Assembly: GCA_013298775.1 (NCBI GenBank)
Contig: JAAFIV010000006.1
Coordinates: 116,717-180,716, forward strand
Reading direction: 5' to 3'
DNA: 64,000 bases
Source of the DNA: Ignavibacteria bacterium
GTDB taxonomy: Bacteria; Bacteroidota; Ignavibacteria; Kapaibacteriales; UBA4661
The notes under the pieces are model-generated. The model was not told the origin of the DNA, ran no database searches, and saw only the letters and a program-made list of their open reading frames with translations. The stretch's first letter is position 1, and each line of letters starts with the position of its first letter. A program made the translations under genes and the position numbers. Positions 1-10,363 of this stretch are shown piece after piece.

Positions 1-1
1 A

Positions 2-520
2 TTAAATTAACCGCGTTTTTTGCGTGATGCGATACACAACCGATGTTTCATCTTTGCGTGGATGCGCGTCCACAGGCTGTCCGCCAATCTTTTCGACTGC
101 ACGCTGCGAGCGGATATTATTGATACCAATGGCAAAAATAACATTCTCAACAAATTGAAATGCGTGGTCGAGCAGCATCCGCTTCATTTCGTGGTTGTAG
201 GTGCTACCCCAATGCGAGCGCGTAAGAAATGTCCAGCCAATTTCAATTTCACTTGCCGCTTCATTGTAGCCGTAATAGCGCGTCGAGCCAATAACTGCGC
301 CTGTTGCAATGTCCGTTATCAAAAACGCGCCGCCAGATTCAATCGCTGTGTTGAAGTAATTTTCCTCAAACACTTCGCGCTTGTAGCGGTTGGAAATAGG
401 ATGCTGTTCCCAAATGAGTGGGTCGGCAGCAGCATCATACAATACCTCGAAATCGCTGGTTTGAAGCGGCTTCAAGGCAAGAAGATTGCCAGTGAGTGTG
501 GGTTGAAGTTGAAAAGGCAT
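2..520 (-). CDS. GNAT family N-acetyltransferase (RimJ/RimL-like)
   Basis: Predicted cytoplasmic acetyl-CoA-dependent acetyltransferase of 172 residues. The N-terminal stretch (LTGNLLALKPLQTSDFEVLY) is typical of the RimJ/RimL branch, which acetylates protein N-termini or small amines. The middle has the strand pattern IGSTRYYG / EIEIGWTFL, and the C-terminal part has the IRSQRAVEKIGG segment that usually contacts acetyl-CoA. I chose the ATG at 520 because the family homology begins there; an upstream ATG at 568 would add 16 residues without family character. The stop codon is at positions 2-4, so the gene is complete but touches the window edge. The substrate cannot be told from the sequence. 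Confidence 0.85.
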   Translation of the reverse strand: MPFQLQPTLTGNLLALKPLQTSDFEVLYDAAADPLIWEQHPISNRYKREVFEENYFNTAIESGGAFLITDIATGAVIGSTRYYGYNEAASEIEIGWTFLTRSHWGSTYNHEMKRMLLDHAFQFVENVIFAIGINNIRSQRAVEKIGGQPVDAHPRKDETSVVYRITQKTRLI

Positions 521-783
521 ATCGCTAAACTTGGTAGAACAATGGGCATCTTTCATGCGCAAATGCACAATAGAACAGCAATTTAATGAATTTTTTTATG
601 AATGTTGCGCAAGATTTACACGCGGCAAGAAACCACGCAACAATGAAACTTTTTGCGTATCTTTGCGTATCAAAGAGAAGGAAGCACACAATTTGTGAAG
701 TTTTTTGGAAATACTATCGAAATTCTCCGCATAATTGTCGCTACAAACCGCACCATTCCTTCTTCCATTTCATTTTTACCGCC

Positions 784-1581
784 ATGTTTCGCTCATCCGC
801 TTCTCGCCCCGTTTTTGCGTTAGCTTTTATGCTTGCTTTTTTAGGAGCAGGAATACAACTCTTTGCCGCACAAGCCGCATATAGTCTTGATGGCGCGATT
901 GCTCTCCTTCCGACAAAACTTGTCTCACCCGTCAATCACTTGGCAAGCCGCGACATTAATGCAAAAACCATTTCGCGGGTTGTGTTGGACGATGGCGATG
1001 TCATTGAAACCCGCTCTGTTGCTGGTGCGCAGACGATTACCTCGATTGATGTTTCTGGCGGCGGAATTGTTGTGGAAGTAACCTGCCAGCAAGAATCGGG
1101 CGTACAAGTCATTGGCGACCCAGAAGCTGTGCGCTCCATCGAAACCGAAATTGACGACGGACAATTGCAAATTAGCGGCTCGTCTTGGCGGTCTGGCAAG
1201 CGTGGTGTCGTTGTAAAAGTAGGCGTTGCGACGCTGGAAGATATTCAAATCTCTGGCGCGAATAGCATGAAAGTGGCACGCTTACAAGCAAATCAGCTTG
1301 ATATTGAAATGTCGGGTGCGTGCATGCTGGATATTTCTGGCAAAGTAAAAAAGCTCACCATTGAAGCCTCTGGCGCGTGTATTGTGAATGCAAAAGATTT
1401 ACTTGCAGAGAAAATTGTGGTGGAAGCCGATGGCGCGTCGAAAATTATCGTCAATGCTGAAAAGAACCTTTGTGCCTCCGTTTCGGGTGTCTCGAAAGTG
1501 GTCTATTATGGCGAACCAAAGAATGTAAGCAAGGATGTATGCGGCATGGGGCGCGTTGTGCAGCAAGCAGCCAATAAATAA
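784..1581 (+). CDS. Secreted DUF2807 (GIN/auto-transporter adhesin head-like) protein
   Basis: 265 residues. It begins with a clear signal peptide (MFRSSASRPVFALAFMLAFL, cleavage probably near AAQAAYS), followed by a repeating beta-strand pattern with the signature S-G-A phrases (ISGANSMKV, MSGACMLDI, ASGACIVNA, SGVSKVVYYG). This is the DUF2807 family, a right-handed beta structure often secreted in Bacteroidota and of unknown function. The frame is open from 586, but the signal peptide marks 784 as the start. A TATCTTTG box at 658-665 could be a -7 promoter element, although no matching -33 element was seen. The next gene follows after 32 bp on the same strand and may be cotranscribed. Confidence 0.8.
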   Translation: MFRSSASRPVFALAFMLAFLGAGIQLFAAQAAYSLDGAIALLPTKLVSPVNHLASRDINAKTISRVVLDDGDVIETRSVAGAQTITSIDVSGGGIVVEVTCQQESGVQVIGDPEAVRSIETEIDDGQLQISGSSWRSGKRGVVVKVGVATLEDIQISGANSMKVARLQANQLDIEMSGACMLDISGKVKKLTIEASGACIVNAKDLLAEKIVVEADGASKIIVNAEKNLCASVSGVSKVVYYGEPKNVSKDVCGMGRVVQQAANK

Positions 1582-1613
1582 TCAGCGTAGTGCTGTTTGG
1601 AGCAATGTAACTC

Positions 1614-4600
1614 ATGAAAGCACGATTTTACGACAGATTCAAGCAGAACTTCAAGCAGTTTTTCGCTTTGCAGCGTGAAGGAACATTTTCCTTTACGCTG
1701 TTTTCGTTATATTCCCTCGCCCTGCATATCGCGTTAATACTCGCATTCGGTCAATTTTCCTGTGTTCAACTTTCTGCTCAACAATCTTCTCAGCCATCTT
1801 CTCTGCAAACAGCTTCTGGCTTTACAAAAAACTTTTCTTCCGCTTTTTCTCTTGTTCCCTCGCAGCAGCTATACTTTGAGCGTGTTTCCTATGAGCAAGG
1901 CTTGTCGGAATCGAATGTGAGCGCGATTGTGCAAGACCGCGCGGGCTTTCTGTGGATTGGCACCACCAATGGCTTAAATCGCTACGATGGCTACAAATTC
2001 ACCATTTTTCGCCACAATCCCGCCGATTCTTCCTCGCTTGTCAGCAACGCCATTACTGCATTGTACGAGGATAAAGCCGGAATGCTGTGGATTGGCACGC
2101 AAAATGGCATGAGCCGCTACAACCCTCGCACTGGCTCGTTTACCAATTACCGCGCACCAGAACAGAACATGAGCGCAAATACGGCATTTCCCGCACCGAC
2201 GGCAAGTCTGCCACCTGCGCCCAGCAATTATGCCTCTTCCGCGACTATTTTTAGCAATGTTATTCGCGCAATTACGTCGGACAGTGCAGGCAATATTTGG
2301 ATTGGCACAAAACGCGGTTTGCATAGGTTTGATGCCGTTTCCAGGACGTTCAAACTCTTCAAAACTGACAAGAAGAAAACCGATGTGCAATGGCGCGGCA
2401 AAGGTCCGACCGATAGCGACATTCTCGCATTGCAATTTCTCCCCGCCGAGCCGCATATTCTCTGGCTTGCGCCGCGCACGGGCGGTATCAACGCGCTTGA
2501 TGTGCGGACAATGAAATTTGCTGCCTTTCCGATTGAAGACGAGGATGCGCCAAGCGTAGAAGAAGGTGAGGTTGTCGGAACAACGAATGGTATTGCTGCT
2601 ATGACCGCCGATGCGGAAGGAAATATCTGGATTGGTGCGCGTACCGACGGCAATGTTTTCAAATTCTCCCCCAAAACCCGCACCAGTGAACGCTTTAGCT
2701 ACGGTTTGGATTTTCTCGCTGCTACTGGGAACAGCTCCAACGCCTCGCCAATGCTTGCTTCTGCAAATACCAACATCACCGACAACAGAATGGGCGGGGG
2801 CGCAATTCATACGCTCTTGGTTGATAAACAAGGATTGCTCTGGGTTGGGACGCGCACAGGGCTGTGGATGTTCGACCAAGACCGTGCAGAATGGACGCTG
2901 CATACCAATTCCGCCACCGACCCAAATAGCATCAGCGATAACGACGTAAACACGGCGTTTCAAGACCAAACAGGCGTTCTCTGGTTTGGAACGCAAACAG
3001 GCGGCTTATCGAAATTTGTCCCGCAAAGCGCGTCGTTTCGTGTGTTTAAGTACGACCCAACTTCGTGGCGCAATGCTCTTGCAGGCAGCACCGTTACTGC
3101 GTTTGCAGAAAAGCGTGGAACAATGAGCCATCCCGTGCAACGCGGTGAACTTTGGGTTGCGACGCAGCAAGGGCTTTCGAGTATGCTTTCTGACGGCACA
3201 ATGCGCCGTGAAACGAGTTCCCAAGCTGCTCCCAAGCGGTCTGGCATGCCCAAATTAGCACAAATGCTTGCGGATAAGCCCATTCTCTCACTTCTGCACA
3301 GCCGCATGGGAGAAACGCTCTGGATTGGCACAGAGCGAGGATTGGTGAGGGTGGACGACCCTTACGGCGCACAGAAAACTGCACTTTTTTCCATGCAAAG
3401 CGGCAGCGAAAACGGTGCGTACAGCCTCAGCGACGACATTGTAAGCGCACTCGCCGAAGATAGCGAAGGATTTATCTGGGCTGGAACGCAAGGCGGCGGC
3501 GTAAACCGCATCAATCCTCGCACCAACACAGTAGAAATGTTTCTTACCGACGCAGAAAATCCGCGCTCACTCAGCGACAATTTTGTCTTTTCCATTGTTG
3601 CTGATACCGCAAAAGCAAGCAATGGTGCGGTGTGGATTGGCACAAGTAATGGTTTATGCCGTTTCGATGCCGCAACGCAGGATTTTACCGTGTGGCAGCG
3701 CAAGGGAAATTCACAGAGAAAATCCTCTACAAGCAGCATTATTCCTGATGTTCCGATAGTGAGTTTGCTAAAAAGTGGTAACGATTTGTGGCTCGGAACG
3801 CTCGGTGGCGGCTTATACCGTTTTGATGCTCAAAGCGGCACTGCTACACGCTTCGGGCGCGACGAAGGTTTGCCCAGTGAAACGATTTACGGCATTTTGC
3901 AGGAAAATAGTAAACGCCTCTGGCTTGGCACCTCGCGCGGACTTGTGCGCATGGACATCCCCCCAAAAGAACGCAACAATTCCCGCAGCGATTCTCTCAA
4001 AACCTCACCAAATCTCACTGTTCGCGTGTACAATGCCTCCGACGGTTTGCACAGCAATACCTTCCATCAAGGCGCGTCGGTGCTTGCTTCCGACGGTTCG
4101 ATGGCGTTTGGTGTTGGTATGGGGCTAGTGCATTTTGTACCAGAGCAGATTGCACCGAACATGCGTCCGCCGAAGTTGGGTTTTGTGCGCTTCAAAATCT
4201 TTGGAGACCGCGAAGTTGCTGAATCTTTGCGGCTTGGCGACACAATTACTCTTGAGTACAACGACAATTTTGAAATCGAATATGCCGCGCTTGATTTCAC
4301 CAACACCGCGAAAAATGAGTATGCCTACAAGGTAGAAGGAATCACAGATGAATGGATGTATGTGGGCATGGGGCGCACTGTTACGGGAACGAATTTCGAC
4401 CCAAAAACATACGTTCTTCACATAAAAGCTGCCAATAGCGACGGCGTGTGGAATGAAGAGGGCGCGAAGCTCACGATTATCGTGATGCCGCCGTGGTGGG
4501 AAACGTGGTGGTTTCGGAGTCTCGCATTTTTGCTGGGCGGAAGTGCAATTTTAGGCGGCTACAAACTGCGTGTGCGCTCCATCAATCGGCAAAATGAGCG

Positions 4601-5573
4601 TTTGACAAAGCTCGTGGAACAGCGCACCTACACGCTGAAGGAGCAATCACGCCTCATGGAAGCGCAAGCGGCTGAAATTCAGCTTGCCAACGGCGCATTG
4701 CAGGAAAAAAATGGGGAATTGGCAACTATCCTGCACGAAAGCGAGGAAGCCCGCACCGAGCTACAACGCGCATACACGCTTCTGGATGCGGAAAATGCTC
4801 GCAAAACGCAGGAATTGGAGGAAGCTCGCACCTTCCAAGTTTCCATGTTGCCGAAGAAAATACCATCGCTACCGCACGTGGAACTTGCCTTTGAAATGCG
4901 CACCGCTACTGAGGTTGGCGGCGATTACTACGATTATGTTCTCGCCGACGACGGTACGCTCACGCTTGCCATTGGCGATGCAACGGGACACGGCGTGCGA
5001 GCAGGAATGCTGGTGTCGCTCGTGAAAAGCAGCTTCCACGCGCTCATTGCGGAAAACGATGTTGGGACAATCGTGACCAGCATTTCGCAGACGATTAAGC
5101 AGATGAATTTGCAACGAATGTTTATGTGTCTCACGCTCTTGCGCATTCGCAAACACATACAGGCAAACACCAGTAATAATGCGCTCTTTGTGGAATTTGC
5201 TGGCGCGGGAATGCCGCCAATGCTGCATTATTCGGCAAGCACAAAAACCGTTGCCGAGCATCGTCCGCAGGGAATCGCGCTTGGTGTGATGAATAACGCC
5301 CAATACCCCACACACGCATTCACGCTGGAGTGCGGCGATATGCTTTTGCTTTTGTCCGACGGTTTGGTAGAATTATTCAATGGCGAGATGGAAGAACTCG
5401 GCACAGAGCGGCTGCACAGCTTTTTTACGGAGGAATGCTCCTGCGAATCCTTGCAAAACGCCCCGAATCGCGCACAGCACCTCATTTCTTCGCTGAATAT
5501 TTTTGCTAACGAATGGCGCGGCGACACGCCGCAAGCGGATGATATTGCGCTTATGGTGGTGCGCTGTTTGTGA
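1614..5573 (+). CDS. Two-component-regulator propeller protein with SpoIIE/PP2C phosphatase output
   Basis: 1319-residue membrane sensor. Order: signal/anchor (about 25-55); a long periplasmic propeller built from many W-I-G-T-x-x-G-L-x-R-y repeats (about 95-790); a Y_Y_Y domain (about 870-955, YAYKVEGITDEWMYVG); a transmembrane helix (about 965-985, FRSLAFLLGGSAILGGYKL); a charged coiled coil (about 990-1080); and a C-terminal PP2C/SpoIIE phosphatase (about 1090-1318) with VGGDYYDY, GDATGHG and LLLLSDGLVE metal-binding motifs. Such proteins sense outside signals, probably polymers or envelope state, and answer by dephosphorylating an intracellular partner, often an anti-anti-sigma factor, rather than through a histidine kinase. 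No partner kinase or STAS gene lies nearby. A hairpin with a T-run sits inside the first 90 bases of the gene. Confidence 0.9.
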   Translation: MKARFYDRFKQNFKQFFALQREGTFSFTLFSLYSLALHIALILAFGQFSCVQLSAQQSSQPSSLQTASGFTKNFSSAFSLVPSQQLYFERVSYEQGLSESNVSAIVQDRAGFLWIGTTNGLNRYDGYKFTIFRHNPADSSSLVSNAITALYEDKAGMLWIGTQNGMSRYNPRTGSFTNYRAPEQNMSANTAFPAPTASLPPAPSNYASSATIFSNVIRAITSDSAGNIWIGTKRGLHRFDAVSRTFKLFKTDKKKTDVQWRGKGPTDSDILALQFLPAEPHILWLAPRTGGINALDVRTMKFAAFPIEDEDAPSVEEGEVVGTTNGIAAMTADAEGNIWIGARTDGNVFKFSPKTRTSERFSYGLDFLAATGNSSNASPMLASANTNITDNRMGGGAIHTLLVDKQGLLWVGTRTGLWMFDQDRAEWTLHTNSATDPNSISDNDVNTAFQDQTGVLWFGTQTGGLSKFVPQSASFRVFKYDPTSWRNALAGSTVTAFAEKRGTMSHPVQRGELWVATQQGLSSMLSDGTMRRETSSQAAPKRSGMPKLAQMLADKPILSLLHSRMGETLWIGTERGLVRVDDPYGAQKTALFSMQSGSENGAYSLSDDIVSALAEDSEGFIWAGTQGGGVNRINPRTNTVEMFLTDAENPRSLSDNFVFSIVADTAKASNGAVWIGTSNGLCRFDAATQDFTVWQRKGNSQRKSSTSSIIPDVPIVSLLKSGNDLWLGTLGGGLYRFDAQSGTATRFGRDEGLPSETIYGILQENSKRLWLGTSRGLVRMDIPPKERNNSRSDSLKTSPNLTVRVYNASDGLHSNTFHQGASVLASDGSMAFGVGMGLVHFVPEQIAPNMRPPKLGFVRFKIFGDREVAESLRLGDTITLEYNDNFEIEYAALDFTNTAKNEYAYKVEGITDEWMYVGMGRTVTGTNFDPKTYVLHIKAANSDGVWNEEGAKLTIIVMPPWWETWWFRSLAFLLGGSAILGGYKLRVRSINRQNERLTKLVEQRTYTLKEQSRLMEAQAAEIQLANGALQEKNGELATILHESEEARTELQRAYTLLDAENARKTQELEEARTFQVSMLPKKIPSLPHVELAFEMRTATEVGGDYYDYVLADDGTLTLAIGDATGHGVRAGMLVSLVKSSFHALIAENDVGTIVTSISQTIKQMNLQRMFMCLTLLRIRKHIQANTSNNALFVEFAGAGMPPMLHYSASTKTVAEHRPQGIALGVMNNAQYPTHAFTLECGDMLLLLSDGLVELFNGEMEELGTERLHSFFTEECSCESLQNAPNRAQHLISSLNIFANEWRGDTPQADDIALMVVRCL

Positions 5574-5611
5574 GGGAGCAAAAGCAATGCCGAGTAATTT
5601 CCTTCGGGGGA

Positions 5612-5687
5612 GTAGCGCGTAAAACTCTTGTCTGCGCCGTTTGACGCTTGAAATGGCACAGATAGGAGTGTCTGTGCTACCGAAGCC
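5612..5687. repeat. Family A double-hairpin repeat (copy A1)
   Basis: Two imperfect CAGACA..TGTCTG hairpin arms separated by about 25 bases, ending in CTACCGAAGCC. It lies between the convergent ends of the SpoIIE-type gene and nadE. It is one of 12 copies in the window. Confidence 0.8.
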
Positions 5688-5705
5688 CTGAAAACCGCAA
5701 CGCGC

Positions 5706-7772
5706 CTAATGCCCAATCTCCTGCCCAATTTCCTGCCCAATCGCATCGCATTCCGCAAGCCACAGCGCGGCGGAAGCATCGCTCGGCATACGCCAATCAC
5801 CACGCGGGGAGAGAGCAACCGTGCCGACTTTGGGACCATCGGGCATAACAGAACGCTTGAATTGCTGCGTAAAAAAGCGACGGAAGAAGGTTTGAAGCCA
5901 TGTTTGGAGGGTTTTGTCGTCATACTTGCCGCGAAAGGCGTGTTTGGCGAGAAACATGATTTTGCGCGGTGCGAACTGGTAGCGCAAAAAATAATACAGG
6001 AAAAAGTCGTGCAATTCATACGGACCAATCGTTTTCTCAGTTTCCTGCGCCTGCACCGCACCTGCTTGTAGCGGCAATAATTCTGGCGACACAGGCGTAG
6101 CACAGATGTCGTGCAGCACGGCGGCTTCATTACCTGAAAATCCCTCGCCCGAAAACTCGTGGTCGGCGCACCATTCCACGAGGTAGCGCACGAGCGTCTT
6201 CGGAATGCTCGCATTTACGCCGTACATGGACATTTGGTCGGCGTTGTAGGTACACCAGCCGAGCGCGAGTTCGGAAAGGTCGCCGGTGCCAATGACCAAG
6301 CCGTTTACTTGATTTGCCACGTCCATCAAAATCTGTGTGCGCTCGCGGGCTTGCGCATTTTCGTACGTGATGTCGTGCGTGTTTTCATCATGCCCAATGT
6401 CGCGGAAATGCTGGCGTACAGCGTCGTTGATGGAAATAATCCGCAAGGTCGTTCCCAAAAATTCCGCAAGTTTTTCAGCATTGCCTCGCGTGCGAGTGGT
6501 GGTGCCGAATCCAGGCATAGTAATCGAAATAATTCCTGTTCGCGCCAGCCCCAGCATATCGAATGCTTTTACGCACACAAGGAGCGCGAGCGTAGAATCT
6601 AAGCCGCCCGACACGCCAATCACCACGTTTTTCGTGTTCGTATGGCGGAGGCGTTTTGCAAGACCAGTGGTTTGAATCGCAAAAATTTCTTCGCAATCGC
6701 GTGAACGCCGTGTAGAATCTCGCGGGACAAAGGGCATTTGCGAAAGCGGACGCAAGAGCGAGGTTGCAGCATTTACGCCATGATGCGTGAGCGCACCTTC
6801 TGGATGCTCGGCGTATTCTTGTGCGAGCGCGTCCGCATCGGGTCGGGTGAAATCTTCAAAATCGAAGTTGATAAACCGCGCTGGACGACGCGCCGCCGAT
6901 AGCCCAAAGGTGCTGTTTTTACGCCGTTCCGCGCTGAGGCGTTCTACGTCAATATCACCCAAAACCATTTCGCTGGAAAAGCTAAACCGCTTCGTTTCGG
7001 CAAGCAAACGCCCATTTTCTGCGATGAGTGAATGCCCCGAAAACACAAGGTCGGTGCTGGATTCGCCCGCACCCGCCGCCGCATAGCAATACGCCGCCAA
7101 ACACCGCGCAGAATGGCTCTGCACAAGCATTTTGCGGTAATCGTATTTGCCAATAACTTCATTGCTCGCCGAAAGATTCACCAACACCGTCGCACCGTTC
7201 AACGCCGCATCCGCACTGGGCGGAGCGACTGCCCACACGTCTTCGCAGAGTTCAATCGCAATCGCGCAATCGGGCATGGTTTCGGGACGGAAAATGAGGT
7301 CGGTTCCAAACGGTACATCGCGCCAGCCAAGCAGCACGGAATCTCGCTTGGTATCGAGCGCGGAGGAAAACCAACGTTCCTCGTAAAACTCTTGCGTTCC
7401 GGGCAAAAACGTTTTTGGGACAATTCCTTTTATCTGTCCGCGTGTTACGAAAGCGGCGCAGTTGAAATTTTTTCCATCGAAACTCATTGGCAAACCCAGC
7501 ACGAATGCGGTGTCGAGCGATGCAGTGCGCTCGGCAAGTTCCACGAGCGCAGATTTTGCGGCATCCAAGAGCAATGGCTGATAGAGCAAATCGCCGCAGG
7601 AATAGCCCGTCAAGCAGAGTTCGGGGAAAACAACAAGGTCGGTTCCATGCGCTTCGGCGCGGAGCAAGGCTTCGTGAATGCGCTCGGCGTTGAAGCGCAC
7701 ATCGGCAACGCGCAATTCTGGCGAACAAACGGCAGTGCGGACAAAGCCAAAACGTTTAGCGGGGCTACTCAT
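5706..7772 (-). CDS. nadE: Glutamine-dependent NAD(+) synthetase
   Basis: 688 residues, the length of the two-domain glutamine-hydrolysing form. The N-terminal nitrilase-type amidase (about 1-320) has the triad Glu51 (ELCLTGYS), Lys120 (PKTFLPG) and Cys176 (ELCEDVWA), which releases ammonia from glutamine. The C-terminal synthetase (about 330-670) has the P-loop SGGLDST near residue 386, where nicotinate adenine dinucleotide is adenylated before amidation to NAD(+). It ends with a small repeated EIGQEIGQ tail. It is transcribed away from argG's end with a 60-bp gap (argG stop at 7833) and may share its transcript. All key residues are present. Confidence 0.96.
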   Translation of the reverse strand: MSSPAKRFGFVRTAVCSPELRVADVRFNAERIHEALLRAEAHGTDLVVFPELCLTGYSCGDLLYQPLLLDAAKSALVELAERTASLDTAFVLGLPMSFDGKNFNCAAFVTRGQIKGIVPKTFLPGTQEFYEERWFSSALDTKRDSVLLGWRDVPFGTDLIFRPETMPDCAIAIELCEDVWAVAPPSADAALNGATVLVNLSASNEVIGKYDYRKMLVQSHSARCLAAYCYAAAGAGESSTDLVFSGHSLIAENGRLLAETKRFSFSSEMVLGDIDVERLSAERRKNSTFGLSAARRPARFINFDFEDFTRPDADALAQEYAEHPEGALTHHGVNAATSLLRPLSQMPFVPRDSTRRSRDCEEIFAIQTTGLAKRLRHTNTKNVVIGVSGGLDSTLALLVCVKAFDMLGLARTGIISITMPGFGTTTRTRGNAEKLAEFLGTTLRIISINDAVRQHFRDIGHDENTHDITYENAQARERTQILMDVANQVNGLVIGTGDLSELALGWCTYNADQMSMYGVNASIPKTLVRYLVEWCADHEFSGEGFSGNEAAVLHDICATPVSPELLPLQAGAVQAQETEKTIGPYELHDFFLYYFLRYQFAPRKIMFLAKHAFRGKYDDKTLQTWLQTFFRRFFTQQFKRSVMPDGPKVGTVALSPRGDWRMPSDASAALWLAECDAIGQEIGQEIGH

Positions 7773-7832
7773 GGTGCGGGGAAAAGTGGACGAATGTTGG
7801 TATGAGAATGTATGTCATTGACAATTTTTTTG

Positions 7833-9014
7833 CTATTCCTGATTGACTGAACCGTGCATCATTGCTTGGTTCGAGACAATTTTTGCAAAGCCGCGTACAT
7901 CCTGCCCCGACCACGCATTATTCATCTCGCCGTACTTGCCAAACTTTGCTTGCATGAGGTCGTGTGGGGATTCCACGCCCACAACATGAAACCGATACGG
8001 CGCACAAAAAACCTTTACCGTACCAGTAACGCTTGTTTGCGTGCTTGCGAGCAGTGCCTCTGCATTGCGCATGGCGGGTTCGAGGAATTGTCCTTCGTGC
8101 AGAAGCGTTCCGTACATGGCGGCAACTTGTTCTTTCAAGGCGAGTTGCGCTTTGGTGAGCGTGTGTTTTTCCAAGGTATGGTGCGCTTTGATGATGATAA
8201 GCGGCGCGGCGGCTTCAAATCCCACGCGTCCTTTGATGCCGATAATCGTATCGCCAATGTGAATATCGCGCCCAATCGCAAAAGGTTGTGCAAGTTCGGC
8301 AAGATGCTGAATTGCTTGTACTGGTGCGAGGTTCGCGCCGTTGATGCCCGTTAATTCACCTTTTTGAAAATGTAGCGTAATTTCTTCGGGTGTGTGCTTG
8401 GTAAGCTGCGATGGAAATGCGCTTTCGGGCAAGTATTGGTCGGAGGTGAGCGTTTCCTTGCCGCCGATGGTTGTTCCCCACAAGCCTTTATTGATGGAGT
8501 ACAGAGCCTTGCTCCAGTCTTGTTCTACGCCGTGTTGCTTCAAAAATTCAATCTCTTCTTCGCGGGAAAGTTTATTGTCGCGTATTGGCGTGAGGATGGG
8601 AATGGTGGGAATAAGTACGTTGAATGCCGCATCAAATCTCACTTGGTCGTTACCCGCGCCTGTGGAGCCATGCGCAACAAAATCTGCATTGATGCTCTTT
8701 GCGTACCGCGCAATCGCCAACGACTGAAACACGCGCTCGGCACTAACCGAAAGCGGATAGGTGTTGTTTTTTAGCACATTGCCAAAAATCAGATAGCGAA
8801 TGCACTCGGCATAGTATTTATCGGTTTCGTCGAGCGTAACGTGTTTGCTTACACCCAGCATCAATGCTCGCTCTTCGATGTGTTGTAATTCCGCCGATGT
8901 AAAGCCGCCCGTGTTTACAATCACCGAATGAATTGCGTAGCCTTGCGCTAAAAAATACTTCACGCAATACGAGGTATCTAATCCGCCAGAATATGCCAGA
9001 ACAATAGTTTTCAT
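7833..9014 (-). CDS. argG: Argininosuccinate synthase
   Basis: 393 residues, full length. The ATP pyrophosphatase loop SGGLDTS is at residues 9-15, followed by the citrulline and aspartate binding segments (VAHGSTGAGNDQVRF, IGGKETLTSDQYLPE). It joins citrulline and aspartate, with ATP cleavage to AMP, to form argininosuccinate in arginine synthesis. No other arg gene is visible on either side, so the pathway is scattered in this genome. Translation starts at the ATG directly before KTIVLAYSGG; no alternative is needed. Confidence 0.96.
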   Translation of the reverse strand: MKTIVLAYSGGLDTSYCVKYFLAQGYAIHSVIVNTGGFTSAELQHIEERALMLGVSKHVTLDETDKYYAECIRYLIFGNVLKNNTYPLSVSAERVFQSLAIARYAKSINADFVAHGSTGAGNDQVRFDAAFNVLIPTIPILTPIRDNKLSREEEIEFLKQHGVEQDWSKALYSINKGLWGTTIGGKETLTSDQYLPESAFPSQLTKHTPEEITLHFQKGELTGINGANLAPVQAIQHLAELAQPFAIGRDIHIGDTIIGIKGRVGFEAAAPLIIIKAHHTLEKHTLTKAQLALKEQVAAMYGTLLHEGQFLEPAMRNAEALLASTQTSVTGTVKVFCAPYRFHVVGVESPHDLMQAKFGKYGEMNNAWSGQDVRGFAKIVSNQAMMHGSVNQE

Positions 9015-9057
9015 CAGTGTTTGAGAGAAAATAATGGGAGAAATTTCTGTTATTCAA

Positions 9058-9138
9058 GGGAACAGACAAGAGTGTCTGTTCTACCGAAGCCCGTGTTTTC
9101 TGGTAGCGCAGACACTCCTGTCTGCACCAATAGATGCC
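9058..9138. repeat. Family A double-hairpin repeat (copy A2)
   Basis: Arm one is ACAGACAAGAGTGTCTGT, followed by the CTACCGAAGCC spacer. Arm two is GCGCAGACACTCCTGTCTGC. The copy sits in the 128-bp gap between rfbB and argG and ends with ATAGATGCC, a tail that recurs in the copy near 32440. Confidence 0.85.
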
Positions 9139-9142
9139 AAGT

Positions 9143-10177
9143 TTACTTGCTTTCCGCGTACTGCTTTTCGTAATACGCCAAATACGCTCCAGAGCGCACT
9201 CGTTCTAGCCATTCGGCATTATCTACGTACCATTGCACCGTTTTTTTGAGACCACTTTCAAAGGTTTCTTTCGGCTGCCAGCCCAGTTCTCGTGCGCTTT
9301 TGGAGAAATCTATTGCGTAGCGGCGGTCGTGTCCGGGGCGGTCTTTCACGTAGGCAATGAGCGATTCGGGTTTGTTCAAAATTGCCAGAAGCGTTTTCAC
9401 AACTTCAATGTTGGGCTTTTCCGATGCACCGCCAAAATTGTAGATTTCGCCCGCTTTACCGCGCTTATATGCCGCCCACACGCCTTCTGCATGGTCGTCC
9501 ACATAAATCCAATCGCGGACATTCATACCGTCGCCATAGACGGGGAGCGGCTTGTCGGCGAGTGCATTGGCAATCATGAGCGGAATGAGCTTTTCGGGGA
9601 ATTGGTACGGACCATAATTATTCGTACAGCGCGTAACAACAGCATTCATGCCGTGTGTGTGGACGAATGCTCGCACAAGCATATCGGATGCGGCTTTTGA
9701 GGCGGAGTACGGCGAATTCGGCGCGAGCGGTGTTTCTTCGGTGAACGCGCCTGTATCGCCGAGCGAGCCATAGACTTCATCGGTCGAGACCTGCACATAG
9801 CGTGGATGCTTGAATTTCTTCGCCACTTCCAAGAGCGTCAGTGTGCCTTGAATATTGGTATCAACAAAGGGCTGCGCACTCATAATGGAGCGGTCCACGT
9901 GGGATTCTGCCGCAAAATTGATAATCGTTTGCACACCCTCTGTTGCACAAATATGCTCTAGCAATTCTTTGTTTTGAATTGAGCCATGAACAAAGGAATA
10001 CTGCGGGTTCTGGGCAATATCATGGAGATTTTCTAGGTTTCCTGCGTACGTGAGCGCGTCGAAATTGATAATCCGCGTTGTGGGGGATTGCGCCAGCACA
10101 CGGCGAATGAAATTTGAACCAATAAATCCTGCGCCACCCGTTACAAGGAGTGTCTCAGAAGCGTGTTGTGAAGCCAT
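9143..10177 (-). CDS. rfbB: dTDP-glucose 4,6-dehydratase
   Basis: 344-residue extended SDR enzyme. It has the NAD-binding GGAGFIGS (14-21), the family-specific STDE stretch (131-134) and the catalytic Tyr157-x-x-x-Lys161 (YSASK). It converts dTDP-glucose to dTDP-4-keto-6-deoxyglucose, the committed step to rhamnose and other deoxysugars of surface polysaccharides. The usual partners (rfbA, rfbC, rfbD) are not adjacent. A TAAATTTG box lies upstream on the minus strand (10254-10261), but no clear -33 element fits it. Confidence 0.94.
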   Translation of the reverse strand: MASQHASETLLVTGGAGFIGSNFIRRVLAQSPTTRIINFDALTYAGNLENLHDIAQNPQYSFVHGSIQNKELLEHICATEGVQTIINFAAESHVDRSIMSAQPFVDTNIQGTLTLLEVAKKFKHPRYVQVSTDEVYGSLGDTGAFTEETPLAPNSPYSASKAASDMLVRAFVHTHGMNAVVTRCTNNYGPYQFPEKLIPLMIANALADKPLPVYGDGMNVRDWIYVDDHAEGVWAAYKRGKAGEIYNFGGASEKPNIEVVKTLLAILNKPESLIAYVKDRPGHDRRYAIDFSKSARELGWQPKETFESGLKKTVQWYVDNAEWLERVRSGAYLAYYEKQYAESK

Positions 10178-10327
10178 GAAGAGAGAATCAATGAAAGAAA
10201 ATAGAAATGCGCTTTTGAGAACAATGCTATTTTCACAAATGCCCTCAAGAGCGCAAATTTACACAAGATTGTGCAGATGAAGAAGCGGGAATTTTCACCA
10301 AAAATTTTCACCAAAAAATTTTACTCA

Positions 10328-10363
10328 TACTTTAACTCGTACTTTAACTCGTACTTTACTCGT
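10328..10363. repeat. 12-bp tandem repeat at the 3' end of the channel gene
   Basis: Near-exact units of ACTTTAACTCGT (two full copies plus diverged or shortened flanking units). The unit nearest the gene contains the stop codon of the ion-channel-like gene. It is a likely slippage product and its function is unknown. Confidence 0.8.

Noticed and set aside
20..586. Long open frame antisense to the GNAT gene
   Set aside because: It mirrors the acetyltransferase gene on the other strand and its translation shows no family character.
5228..6214. 328-codon open frame across the end of the SpoIIE gene and nadE
   Set aside because: It overlaps two well supported genes in the wrong frame and includes a family A repeat.
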